Assembly: GCA_944322395.1 (NCBI GenBank)
Contig: CALUPA010000016.1
Span: 1 to 43,403 of the forward strand
Length of the DNA stretch: 43,403 nucleotides
Origin: an uncultured Phocaeicola sp.
GTDB taxonomy: Bacteria > Bacteroidota > Bacteroidia > Bacteroidales > Bacteroidaceae
Direction of reading: 5' to 3'
The first letter of the stretch is position 1. Each line of letters begins with the position of its first letter. The translations under genes and the position numbers were made by a program. Of the stretch, positions 25,223 through 32,545 are shown piece after piece. The notes under the pieces were generated by a model. The model was given only the letters and a program-made list of their open reading frames with translations. It made no database searches and was not told where the DNA came from.

Positions 25223-26503
25223 TTATACATTTCCTGCCACTACCTCCACCATGTTTTCCCAGTCTAGGTATTTGTTGGCAAGTTCCATAATTCTCTTTCC
25301 CGATATATTTTTAATCGAATCCACCGACCTGTCAAAAAAGTCCTCATCCACTCCGGCAGTATTCACATATATCCATGCTTCCGACACCGATAGCGAGTTC
25401 TCATATGCCCTGCATATGTCACCCATCATATAATTTCTCACCATCACCATTTCCTCCTCGTCCGGTTCCGTGTTTTTCAGCCTGTCTATTTCCATTTTCA
25501 CTTCCTTCACCACATCCTCTACATATTCATTTGCTGTCTCAGTGCTTATTATCAGCACACTTCTTTCCGGATAGATCACTATTCCCGACCCTATACCATA
25601 CGTATACCCCTTGTCCTCCCTGATGTTCTTCATCAGTCGGCTGCCAAAGTATCCTCCCAGTATGGTATTCATCACCTTGGCGTCCATAAAGTCCTTGTGC
25701 ATGCAGTCCGGCATGAAACATCCTATTTTCACCGAGCTCTGCAGTGCATCTTTTTTCTCCACGTTCACCCTTTTTCTCTTTTTCCCTTCAGGTTGCGGCA
25801 TGTCCGTTATACTTTTGCATCTGTTTCGTCCCCATTTCCCGGTTCCGAAACACTCTTCTATTTTTTTCAATACCTCTTCCGTCACCCTTCCTGCCACGAA
25901 TATAGTGCAGTTCTCCGCATAATAGTTTTCCAGGTAGAATTCTTCCAGCATATCCCTGTTCAGATTCTCATAGTCCTGCATTTCTGCAAATCTTCCCAGC
26001 GGATGGTTTTCGCCGAACAGTTCCTTGTTCAGTCTTTTCCTTGCCATCACTTCCACCCTCTGCCTGTTCACCATATACACCTGCTTGTTCGATTCTGTCA
26101 CCACTTTCAGTTCCCTTTCCGGGAAAACAGGGTTTTTCACCATATCCTCCAGCACCTCAATGGTCTGCCCGAAGAACTTGTTCAGCGAATACAGTGTTAT
26201 AAATCCGTTCCTTACGGACGACGACAAGTCCAGCCATGCTCCGTAGAAATCCAGTTTCTCCGCAATCACAGCCGACGCCATACTCCTTGTGCCTTCTCTC
26301 AGCATCCTGTTCGTCATCATAGCCTGAAGCGGGAATTTCTGGTCCAGCTGTCCGCTTCCGGTCACTATATCCATTCTCACCACCTCTTCTTTTCCCAGGT
26401 CCAGGATGTTCAGCACTATTCCGTTAGGAAGAATTTTCTTTACAGGTCTTTTTATCTTGATTTCGGCTATACTTTCTATAGCCGGCATTATTTTTCTGTC
26501 CAC
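25223..26503 (-). CDS. M16-family (insulinase-like) protein lacking the zinc motif
   Basis: This 426-residue protein has two M16 repeats: the N-terminal half resembles the catalytic domain, and the C-terminal half keeps the substrate-binding Arg and Tyr in GGYFGSRLMKNIREDKGYTYGIGSG. Where active peptidases have HxxEH, this protein reads MMTNR (residues 62-66), so all three key residues are replaced. It is therefore probably the non-catalytic partner of an M16 pair, like the beta subunit of processing peptidase. No catalytic partner is encoded in the window. There is no signal peptide, so it may be cytoplasmic. Confidence 0.88.
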   Translation of the reverse strand: MDRKIMPAIESIAEIKIKRPVKKILPNGIVLNILDLGKEEVVRMDIVTGSGQLDQKFPLQAMMTNRMLREGTRSMASAVIAEKLDFYGAWLDLSSSVRNGFITLYSLNKFFGQTIEVLEDMVKNPVFPERELKVVTESNKQVYMVNRQRVEVMARKRLNKELFGENHPLGRFAEMQDYENLNRDMLEEFYLENYYAENCTIFVAGRVTEEVLKKIEECFGTGKWGRNRCKSITDMPQPEGKKRKRVNVEKKDALQSSVKIGCFMPDCMHKDFMDAKVMNTILGGYFGSRLMKNIREDKGYTYGIGSGIVIYPERSVLIISTETANEYVEDVVKEVKMEIDRLKNTEPDEEEMVMVRNYMMGDICRAYENSLSVSEAWIYVNTAGVDEDFFDRSVDSIKNISGKRIMELANKYLDWENMVEVVAGNV

Positions 26504-26533
26504 TATCGATTATATAAATTGGTCATTGATATG

Positions 26534-26541
26534 CAAAAATA
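26534..26541 (-). promoter_or_regulatory. Candidate -7 element of the M16 gene
   Basis: Minus-strand TATTTTTG lies 31 bp before the start codon of the M16-like gene. It faces away from a second candidate at 26554-26561. Confidence 0.45.
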
Positions 26542-26553
26542 CGAATAAATTCA

Positions 26554-26561
26554 TAATTTTG
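26554..26561 (+). promoter_or_regulatory. Candidate -7 element of folK
   Basis: TAATTTTG on the plus strand would start transcription around 26567, downstream of the first in-frame ATG at 26563. This supports the later ATG at 26611 as the real start. Confidence 0.45.
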
Positions 26562-26610
26562 TATGCAAAAGAATGCAAAAGAATACAATTCAAAGATTAT
26601 ACCAAACACT

Positions 26611-26988
26611 ATGTCACTGTCAAAATGCATCATCTGTCTAGGTTCAAATATCCACCCCGACAGCAATATAAAACTTGCCGTAAGCCTTCTCGCATCCCAT
26701 TTTCCCGACATCCGTTGGGGTACCACCGTTGTCACTCCTGCCTGTGGAGTGTCCCGTCCCGTACCCGACTATCATAATCTTGCCGCCATATTCTCAACCT
26801 CCATGCCTTTGCCTGCCATCATTTCCCTGCTCAAGGAAACAGAAAGAGCCTGCGGACGTACACCGGATTCCAAGTCCACGGGCCTCGTTCCCATCGATAT
26901 CGACCTTCTGCAATACGATGACACCGTTCTCAAACCCGAAGATATGGAAACCGCCCACGTCAGGCAGGCTCTTTCATTTATATTTTGA
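26611..26988 (+). CDS. folK: Short FolK-like hydroxymethyl-dihydropterin pyrophosphokinase
   Basis: This 125-residue protein matches the HPPK family: ICLGSNIHPDSNI, PDYHNLAAIF, and the metal-binding Asp pair in VPIDIDLLQYDD. FolK transfers pyrophosphate from ATP to hydroxymethyl-dihydropterin in folate synthesis. Typical members have about 160 residues. This one stops soon after the segment equal to PHxxxxxRxFVL (here METAHVRQALSFIF), and the usual Arg before the Asp pair is not in place. Whether it is active is uncertain. Start reasoning is given with the promoter at 26554. The 35 bp to rfbA hold no gene. Confidence 0.8.
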   Translation: MSLSKCIICLGSNIHPDSNIKLAVSLLASHFPDIRWGTTVVTPACGVSRPVPDYHNLAAIFSTSMPLPAIISLLKETERACGRTPDSKSTGLVPIDIDLLQYDDTVLKPEDMETAHVRQALSFIF

Positions 26989-27023
26989 GAGGTTTTCTTT
27001 TAATTAAAAGGTTATATCATCCT

Positions 27024-27908
27024 CTATTTTTTATACTCCTCCACCATTTTCATCAGATACTGTCCGTACTGGTTTTTCAGCATCGGCTGGGCATTCTTTC
27101 TCATTTGCTCATCATCTATCCAGCCCCTGCTGTAAGCTATACCTTCCAGACAAGCTATTTTCAGTCCCGTACGTTTTTCCAGCACTTCTATATATGTCGA
27201 AGCTTCGCTCAGCGAATCGTGCGTACCCGTATCCAGCCATGCAAACCCACGCCCCAGTGTCTGTACCTTCAGTTCCCCGTCTTCCAGAAAACGTTGGTTC
27301 ACTGTCGTGATTTCCAGTTCCCCGCGTGCCGACGGCTTGATGCTCTTTGCCACTTCCACCACCTTGTTCGGATAGAAATACAGTCCCACCACAGCATAAT
27401 TCGATTTCGGGTTCTCCGGCTTCTCCTCTATGCTTATACAGTTACCCTCATCGTCAAATTCCGCCACGCCGTATCGTTCAGGATCACACACCCAGTAGCC
27501 GAACACTGTAGCCTTCTTTTCCTCTTCGGCAGTGCGTACAGCCTCTTTCAGCATTCCGCTGAACCCTGCCCCGTGGAAAATGTTGTCACCCAGCACCAGA
27601 CATGCCGAATCATCACCTATGAACTTCTCGCCTATTATGAAAGCCTGTGCCAGTCCGTCCGGCGAAGGCTGCTCGGCATATTCAAATCTCACCCCGAACT
27701 CAGTCCCGTCGCCCAGCAGACGTCTGAACCCCGGCAGGTCATGCGGAGTAGAGATAATAAGGATTTCCCTTATACCAGCCAGCATAAGCACCGATATAGG
27801 ATAATAAATCATCGGTTTGTCAAATATCGGGAGCATCTGTTTACTCACCCCCTTGGTGATGGGATACAGTCTGGTTCCGCTACCACCAGCAAGCACGATT
27901 CCTTTCAT
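27024..27908 (-). CDS. rfbA: Glucose-1-phosphate thymidylyltransferase
   Basis: This 294-residue enzyme makes dTDP-glucose from glucose-1-phosphate and dTTP, the first step to dTDP-rhamnose and related sugars. The nucleotide-binding start [35 protein letters not shown] with the metal Asp, and [18 protein letters not shown] identify the RmlA family with full length. It lies 17 bp after rfbC in the same operon. The other two enzymes of the pathway (rfbB, rfbD) are not in the window. Confidence 0.96.
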   Translation of the reverse strand: MKGIVLAGGSGTRLYPITKGVSKQMLPIFDKPMIYYPISVLMLAGIREILIISTPHDLPGFRRLLGDGTEFGVRFEYAEQPSPDGLAQAFIIGEKFIGDDSACLVLGDNIFHGAGFSGMLKEAVRTAEEEKKATVFGYWVCDPERYGVAEFDDEGNCISIEEKPENPKSNYAVVGLYFYPNKVVEVAKSIKPSARGELEITTVNQRFLEDGELKVQTLGRGFAWLDTGTHDSLSEASTYIEVLEKRTGLKIACLEGIAYSRGWIDDEQMRKNAQPMLKNQYGQYLMKMVEEYKK

Positions 27909-27925
27909 ATTATTAGTTTGTGAGT

Positions 27926-28477
27926 TTAATCAAACAGCCATTCAGCATCTTTCAGTCTCGGATGTTTCTTGTCTTTGTCCGACAGGATAACATTTTCGGC
28001 AGGTATTCTCCAGTCTATTCCCAGGTCAGGATCATCCCATGCTATAGCTCCTTCAGCCTCGGGAGCATAGTAATTGTCGCATTTATACTGGAAAATCACT
28101 TCCTCCGACAGCACAGAGAATCCGTGTGCGAATCCCCTCGGTATAAACATCTGCCTGTGGTTTTCCTCCGTCAGTTCCACTGCCACATGTTTCCCGAATG
28201 TAGGCGAACCCCTCCTTATGTCCACAGCCACATCCAGCACAGCACCCTTTATTACCCTCACCAGCTTTCCCTGGCTGTAAGGCGGTTTCTGAAAGTGCAG
28301 CCCTCTCACCACACCATATTGCGATTTGCTTTCGTTGTCCTGCACGAACCTTGTGTCGCACACCTCTTTGCAGAACACCCTTTCGGAGAACGATTCGAAG
28401 AAATACCCCCTTTCATCATTGAAAATCCGTGGTTCTATTATCACCACCCCTTCTATATCTGTTTTTATTACTTTCAT
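27926..28477 (-). CDS. rfbC: dTDP-4-dehydrorhamnose 3,5-epimerase
   Basis: This 183-residue cupin-fold enzyme epimerises C3 and C5 of dTDP-4-keto-6-deoxyglucose. The signature [12 protein letters not shown] contains the catalytic His, and [45 protein letters not shown] contains the catalytic Tyr and the dimer contacts. It is the first gene of the rfbC-rfbA pair and has a consensus promoter. The product may be used for the surface polysaccharide made by the cluster to the right (inference). Confidence 0.96.
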   Translation of the reverse strand: MKVIKTDIEGVVIIEPRIFNDERGYFFESFSERVFCKEVCDTRFVQDNESKSQYGVVRGLHFQKPPYSQGKLVRVIKGAVLDVAVDIRRGSPTFGKHVAVELTEENHRQMFIPRGFAHGFSVLSEEVIFQYKCDNYYAPEAEGAIAWDDPDLGIDWRIPAENVILSDKDKKHPRLKDAEWLFD

Positions 28478-28513
28478 TTTCTGTAGCCTGTATTGGTTTT
28501 AATAATACTCATG

Positions 28514-28545
28514 CAAAAATAGTAAGTAAATTTAAGTTCTGCAAA
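28514..28545 (-). promoter_or_regulatory. Promoter of rfbC-rfbA
   Basis: On the minus strand TTTG (28542-28545), a 20-bp spacer and TATTTTTG (28514-28521) match the consensus and lie 37 bp upstream of the rfbC start. Confidence 0.72.
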
Positions 28546-28594
28546 CCTTCTTCCACTCTTAATTTACATGATTTCTCAACCTCACTGATGCATG

Positions 28595-28646
28595 CAGCCC
28601 GGCGCCATCCTCTCCTTGTTTTTATGGAGATTCCGGCTCCGGGCTG
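28595..28646 (-). other. GC-rich two-tier hairpin downstream of the HU-like gene
   Basis: CAGCCCGG (28595-28602) pairs with CCGGGCTG (28639-28646); GCC and GGC extend the stem past a one-base mismatch, and an inner stem TCTCC/GGAGA (28611-28615 with 28626-28630) follows. It lies 30 bp past the HU-like stop codon. No U-tract follows on either strand, so it may be a terminator of unusual type or an RNA-stabilising structure. Confidence 0.45.
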
Positions 28647-28675
28647 TCACATTCATGGCCTACGTATCATTATCG

Positions 28676-29089
28676 TCAGGCTGCCTCCTTCTTGGGCTTC
28701 TGTTCCACTTTTTCAAACTTAAGCGTTCCTAGCGTATTTCTCAGTGTCTGTCCTCCTCGGAACAGTATCCTCGACTTCTTTATCATTCCGTCGTGATATT
28801 CATCCTTTGTCAGGGCACCTTCTCCGCTCAGACTTACCTGCAAAGAACCCAGCTCTCCCAGACGGACAATTTCTCCATTTGCCAAAGAGTCGGCAACCAC
28901 ATCTTCCAGGGCTATCAGCACCGCCATCACATCCGCTCTCGTCACCGTACACATCTGTTGTATTCTGATTGACAACTCCCTGATTCCCGCTTCTCCTCTG
29001 GCCTGTGCCTGAGCATAATACTTTCCCTCCATATCAGGTGATTTAGGGTCTTTACGTTCCACTACCGAATAAGTCAAATACTTGTCCAT
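28676..29089 (-). CDS. HU-like DNA-binding protein of the Bacteroidetes HU-HIG type
   Basis: This 137-residue protein has the HU/IHF fold with a long N-terminal extension. The segment VTRADVMAVLIALEDVVADSLANGEIVRLGELGSLQVSL corresponds to the HU dimer helices and first strands, and a basic C-terminal tail (KFEKVEQKPKKEAA) follows. Related proteins are abundant in Bacteroidales and often lie near capsule or polysaccharide genes. It is likely a nucleoid or architectural protein; its target sites are unknown. It stands alone, 190 bp upstream of rfbC. Confidence 0.88.
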   Translation of the reverse strand: MDKYLTYSVVERKDPKSPDMEGKYYAQAQARGEAGIRELSIRIQQMCTVTRADVMAVLIALEDVVADSLANGEIVRLGELGSLQVSLSGEGALTKDEYHDGMIKKSRILFRGGQTLRNTLGTLKFEKVEQKPKKEAA

Positions 29090-29181
29090 AATTTTTTCCT
29101 TTCTTTAAATGATTAATAATTGAATTACTTTTGTCTGTTGTAATCTTTTTTTCAAAACCGGTTTCCTTTTCGATTACGATA

Positions 29182-29189
29182 CAAAGGTA
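29182..29189 (-). promoter_or_regulatory. Candidate -7 element of the HU-like gene; region 29090-29456
   Basis: Minus-strand TACCTTTG would give a leader of about 85 nt for the HU-like gene. The 367-bp gap between the divergent HU-like and PagL-like genes holds this element and the one at 29425; otherwise nothing recognisable. Confidence 0.45.
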
Positions 29190-29424
29190 TTACACCTCTC
29201 CATACCACAGCTCCCCTTTGTCCGTCTTCGGTACTATTGGTCAGTATAAATCTTTATTTGTACGTTTTGCTTTTCATTTCATCTCTTCAGGCTTACCCGT
29301 TAGCCACCCGGCACATCATTTAATACTTTATAACAGAAAAACACGTAATACATGCAAAATAGAAACCAATATAGTTAATTTTAAATTATTTACGTTTATA
29401 TAATAGCTTCATTCTTATTATACA

Positions 29425-29432
29425 TATATTTG
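29425..29432 (+). promoter_or_regulatory. Candidate -7 element of the PagL-like gene
   Basis: TATATTTG lies 24 bp before the ATG at 29457. An upstream in-frame TTG at 29430 falls inside this box, which supports the later start. No clear -33 element. Confidence 0.5.
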
Positions 29433-29456
29433 TTGCCGGACAATCTCTATATTATT

Positions 29457-30674
29457 ATGAAACGCAAGAAACTATATACATTATTTTCCTTTGTCATTAT
29501 CACAACCCTTGCTTCACACTCGCAGACTCTCTCAAGGAACCTGTCCTACGGACTTACCGGCGAGTACGGCAGTCTCATCCCGGGCGACAAGTATGGCAAG
29601 GACCTCATACTGGGCACCGGCTATTCATCCTATGCCTTCCATGTGTCTTATCGTGCCGACAGTCTTCATGCCACTCCCTCTGACGTTTCTTTCGGCCATC
29701 CGGTCATCGAGGGAGGCATCCTTGTGTCGGACTATAGCCGTTCGCCACTCTGCCATCCCTCATCGTCCACATACGGCAGCATAGGCCATATCATAGGTCT
29801 GTACGGCAAGTTCAGCCGCGACCTTCTCAATACAGGTTCTTTCCGCATGGGCTATGCCATATCCAACGGTCTTGGTATATGTACCCGCCCTTATTCCTAT
29901 CCTGACAATCAGGCCAACGAGTTCATCGGTGCACGTTTCTCCATATATTTCTCCACCGGACTCTATGCAGCCTACCGTTTTCACCCCCGTTTCGAGGTCA
30001 TGCTCTCCGGAGGACTGAAGCACTATTCCAATTCAGCCCTCGGACGCCCCAACAAGGGAGTCAATACCATAGGTATGTCATTGGGCATGCGCTACTACCC
30101 TTATGCCGAATCCATCCCCCGCTACCGGACATACACCCCTTCATCATCACCATTGCGCAAACTTGAACTCGATATAAATGCCGGATGCAATCTCCACACC
30201 ATGATAGAAGAATGGTATTATTTCCAGGGCAGTCCCTCCACACGTTCTGCCAGCTTTCCCGTCCATCCTTCCTTTGCAGCTTCAGTATCTGCCATGTACC
30301 GCTACCATCTCAAGTTCAGCTCAGGCATAGGGGTCGACTACATACACCCCTCCTACGTCTCCCGGTCAACCAGTCTGGACACAGCCCTGGGCAGCAGAAA
30401 CCAAACCTACAGTCCTCACATCCTCGGAGTGTCATTAAAGCATGAAATACACTACCGCAATTTAAGCCTGGGTGTCGGTCTGGGATACTATCTGCATCGC
30501 AAACTCGGACTTTTCGAAAGGCAACTGAGCAAACCGTACTACGAGACCATCGGCTTGCGCTATTACATCCCCCGCACACCTCTTTACGTCAGCTATCATG
30601 TCCTTGCCCATCTCTTCCGTGCCGACAGCATGCAGTTCTGTCTGGGCATACGCCACTCATTGCTCTCTTTGTAA
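29457..30674 (+). CDS. Acyloxyacyl hydrolase / PagL-like outer membrane protein
   Basis: This 405-residue protein starts with a signal peptide (MKRKKLYTLFSFVIITTLASHS) and is rich in alternating beta-strand segments ending in a short hydrophobic strand, as in outer membrane barrels. The segment SGGLKHYSNSALGRPNKGVNTIGMSLGMRYY contains the His-x-Ser of PagL-type lipid A 3-O-deacylases. At more than 400 residues it is much longer than PagL (about 170). The N-terminal part holds the motif, and the C-terminal part may be a second barrel-like repeat. Lipid A editing is an inference. Confidence 0.75.
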   Translation: MKRKKLYTLFSFVIITTLASHSQTLSRNLSYGLTGEYGSLIPGDKYGKDLILGTGYSSYAFHVSYRADSLHATPSDVSFGHPVIEGGILVSDYSRSPLCHPSSSTYGSIGHIIGLYGKFSRDLLNTGSFRMGYAISNGLGICTRPYSYPDNQANEFIGARFSIYFSTGLYAAYRFHPRFEVMLSGGLKHYSNSALGRPNKGVNTIGMSLGMRYYPYAESIPRYRTYTPSSSPLRKLELDINAGCNLHTMIEEWYYFQGSPSTRSASFPVHPSFAASVSAMYRYHLKFSSGIGVDYIHPSYVSRSTSLDTALGSRNQTYSPHILGVSLKHEIHYRNLSLGVGLGYYLHRKLGLFERQLSKPYYETIGLRYYIPRTPLYVSYHVLAHLFRADSMQFCLGIRHSLLSL

Positions 30675-30700
30675 TGAATACAATTTTTTCATTATAATTA

Positions 30701-30731
30701 TTTGACATTAGATATAAAATGCATAACTTTG
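30701..30731 (+). promoter_or_regulatory. Promoter of the resB-ccsA-peroxidase operon
   Basis: TTTG (30701-30704), a 19-bp spacer and TAACTTTG (30724-30731) make a consensus promoter with a leader of about 57 nt before the ATG at 30795. Confidence 0.78.
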
Positions 30732-30794
30732 CACAATGATAAACTGACTGACTAAACTATAGCAGGACGTTCCTGCGCATAACCTGTCTTGTAA

Positions 30795-31709
30795 ATGGAA
30801 AGATCTACATATATATTCTGGAGTATACTTATACTCTCATCGTCCGTAATACAGTATTTTACGGGCAATTTTCCTTATTCCGTATTCAGTTTTCCCCTCA
30901 ATCTCATCATTGGGGCGCTATGGATATACCTCATTTATCTTTCCATCAGCAGCTATTCAGCCAGACCTGCCGTACGTTTCATGCTTTCCGGCAGCACCAC
31001 ATTCTTCAGCCTGCTTTTTCTCATCCTCGGTTCGCTCGTCATAGGGCTCTTCCCTCAGATGACGGCTGCCGATGCCGAAGCTGTTCCCGGCATACTTTCA
31101 CGCCTTGGAGTATATAATTTCATGTCCTCATGGATATTCGTGACTATACTCACAGTTTTCCTCACCCACCTGGGCATGATAACCCTCCGTGGCACCACAC
31201 GCCATGCCACCTTCCGCCTGCGTTTCTTTCTCAACCATGCCGGACTCTGGATAGCTGTCTTCGCCACATTCCTGGGCAGTGCCGACATCTCCACACTCCG
31301 CATCCCCGTGTTCTTCGACCGGCCCAACCGCGAAGCCTACACGCTCGAAGGCGACAGGACATACCTCGGCTATAACCTCCTTCTGAAAGATTTCCATGCC
31401 GAATACTACGAGAACGGCGCACCCCGCCACTACCAGGCAGTGGTAAGCCTCTCCAGCCCGGACTCCGATACAGCCCAAGAGTTCACACTCAGGGTAAACC
31501 ATCCCTACAGCCGTACTCTTGGCGAGGACATCTACCTCACAGGCTACGATACCTCATCCTCCAGTCCGCGTTACTGCATACTCCAGATAGTCGTCCAGCC
31601 CTGGAAATACATACAGCTCCTGGGCATCATCATGACACTTGCCGGAGGCATCATGCTTTTCGCCTTCGGACCGCGTAAAGACAGAAAAAAACTCACACAA
31701 ACCATCTAA
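30795..31709 (+). CDS. resB: ResB-like cytochrome c biogenesis protein
   Basis: This 304-residue inner membrane protein has about four transmembrane segments: three in the first half and one near the C-terminus (IQLLGIIMTLAGGIMLFAF). A periplasmic domain lies between them (residues about 165-265, LEGDRTYLGYNLLLKDFHAEYYENGAPRHYQAVVSL). This arrangement and LKDFHAEYYENGAPRHY fit the ResB/Ccs1 family, though it is shorter than most. ResB works with CcsA in System II to deliver haem to apocytochromes. It is followed 15 bp later by ccsA and then by a c-type peroxidase, so this is a self-contained maturation operon. Confidence 0.83.
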   Translation: MERSTYIFWSILILSSSVIQYFTGNFPYSVFSFPLNLIIGALWIYLIYLSISSYSARPAVRFMLSGSTTFFSLLFLILGSLVIGLFPQMTAADAEAVPGILSRLGVYNFMSSWIFVTILTVFLTHLGMITLRGTTRHATFRLRFFLNHAGLWIAVFATFLGSADISTLRIPVFFDRPNREAYTLEGDRTYLGYNLLLKDFHAEYYENGAPRHYQAVVSLSSPDSDTAQEFTLRVNHPYSRTLGEDIYLTGYDTSSSSPRYCILQIVVQPWKYIQLLGIIMTLAGGIMLFAFGPRKDRKKLTQTI

Positions 31710-31724
31710 CCGCAAACCATAGTT

Positions 31725-32531
31725 ATGACAATAAACTGGGACACATTCCATATATTCACCATCATAGCCATACTCATGTGGCTGTGCGGTTCCGTGCTCT
31801 CCGCACTCAGCAGCCGCCTCTCGCGTCCTGCCGTCCTTTTCAGCCTTCTTGGCACACTTACTCTCCTTGTGTTCATAGCCGGACTCTGGTCATACCAGCA
31901 GCGCCCGCCTCTGCGCACCATGGGCGAGACACGTCTCTGGTACTCCTTCTTCATGGGCGTATCCGGACTCATTACCTACTGCCGCTGGCGCTACCGATGG
32001 ATACTATCCTTCACCACCGTCCTCTCGGCAGTGTTCTGCATCATCAATGTTGTCAAACCTGAGATACACGACCAGTCTCTTATGCCTGCCCTGCAGAGCA
32101 TCTGGTTCATACCCCACGTCACAGTCTACATGTTCTCGTACTCCCTTCTCGGATGCGCCTTCATCATAGGCTGTCTCGGACTCTTCCGTTCACGCCCCTC
32201 ATACCTCTCCACTGCCGACGAGCTTGTCTATGGCGGCACAGCCTTCCTCACCGTAGGAATGCTCACCGGGGCCATATGGGCAAAGGAAGCATGGGGCAAC
32301 TACTGGAGCTGGGACCCCAAGGAAACGTGGGCACTAATCACCTGGAGCATATACCTCATATATATACACCTGCGTCTGCACAACCCTGGCAAATCTGCCG
32401 CGCTGCGCACACGCATCCTCTATGCCACACTCGTGGCAGGATTCCTCACACTGCAGATGTGCTGGTACGGAGTAAACTATCTCCCCGCAGCACGCAACAG
32501 CGTACATTTATACAACAGAACAACCAACTAA
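31725..32531 (+). CDS. ccsA: CcsA/ResC cytochrome c biogenesis protein
   Basis: This 268-residue polytopic protein has about eight transmembrane segments and the haem-handling tryptophan-rich WWD motif, seen as WGNYWSWDPKETWALITW. Conserved histidines flank it (FIPHVTVYMFSYSLLG before, IYIHLRLHNPG after). With ResB it forms the System II haem lyase on the periplasmic side. The coding strand is notably C-rich compared with genes at the left end of the window. Confidence 0.93.
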   Translation: MTINWDTFHIFTIIAILMWLCGSVLSALSSRLSRPAVLFSLLGTLTLLVFIAGLWSYQQRPPLRTMGETRLWYSFFMGVSGLITYCRWRYRWILSFTTVLSAVFCIINVVKPEIHDQSLMPALQSIWFIPHVTVYMFSYSLLGCAFIIGCLGLFRSRPSYLSTADELVYGGTAFLTVGMLTGAIWAKEAWGNYWSWDPKETWALITWSIYLIYIHLRLHNPGKSAALRTRILYATLVAGFLTLQMCWYGVNYLPAARNSVHLYNRTTN

Positions 32532-32545
32532 TAAAGTAATTTTAT

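Noticed and set aside
26989-27023. Terminator between folK and rfbA
   Set aside because: There is a CTTTTAATTAAAAG palindrome with no loop and only weak outer pairing; too little to call.
28486-28675. Small minus-strand ORF of 24 codons across the hairpin after the HU-like gene
   Set aside because: It has no ribosome site or similarity I recognise and overlaps the stem-loop.
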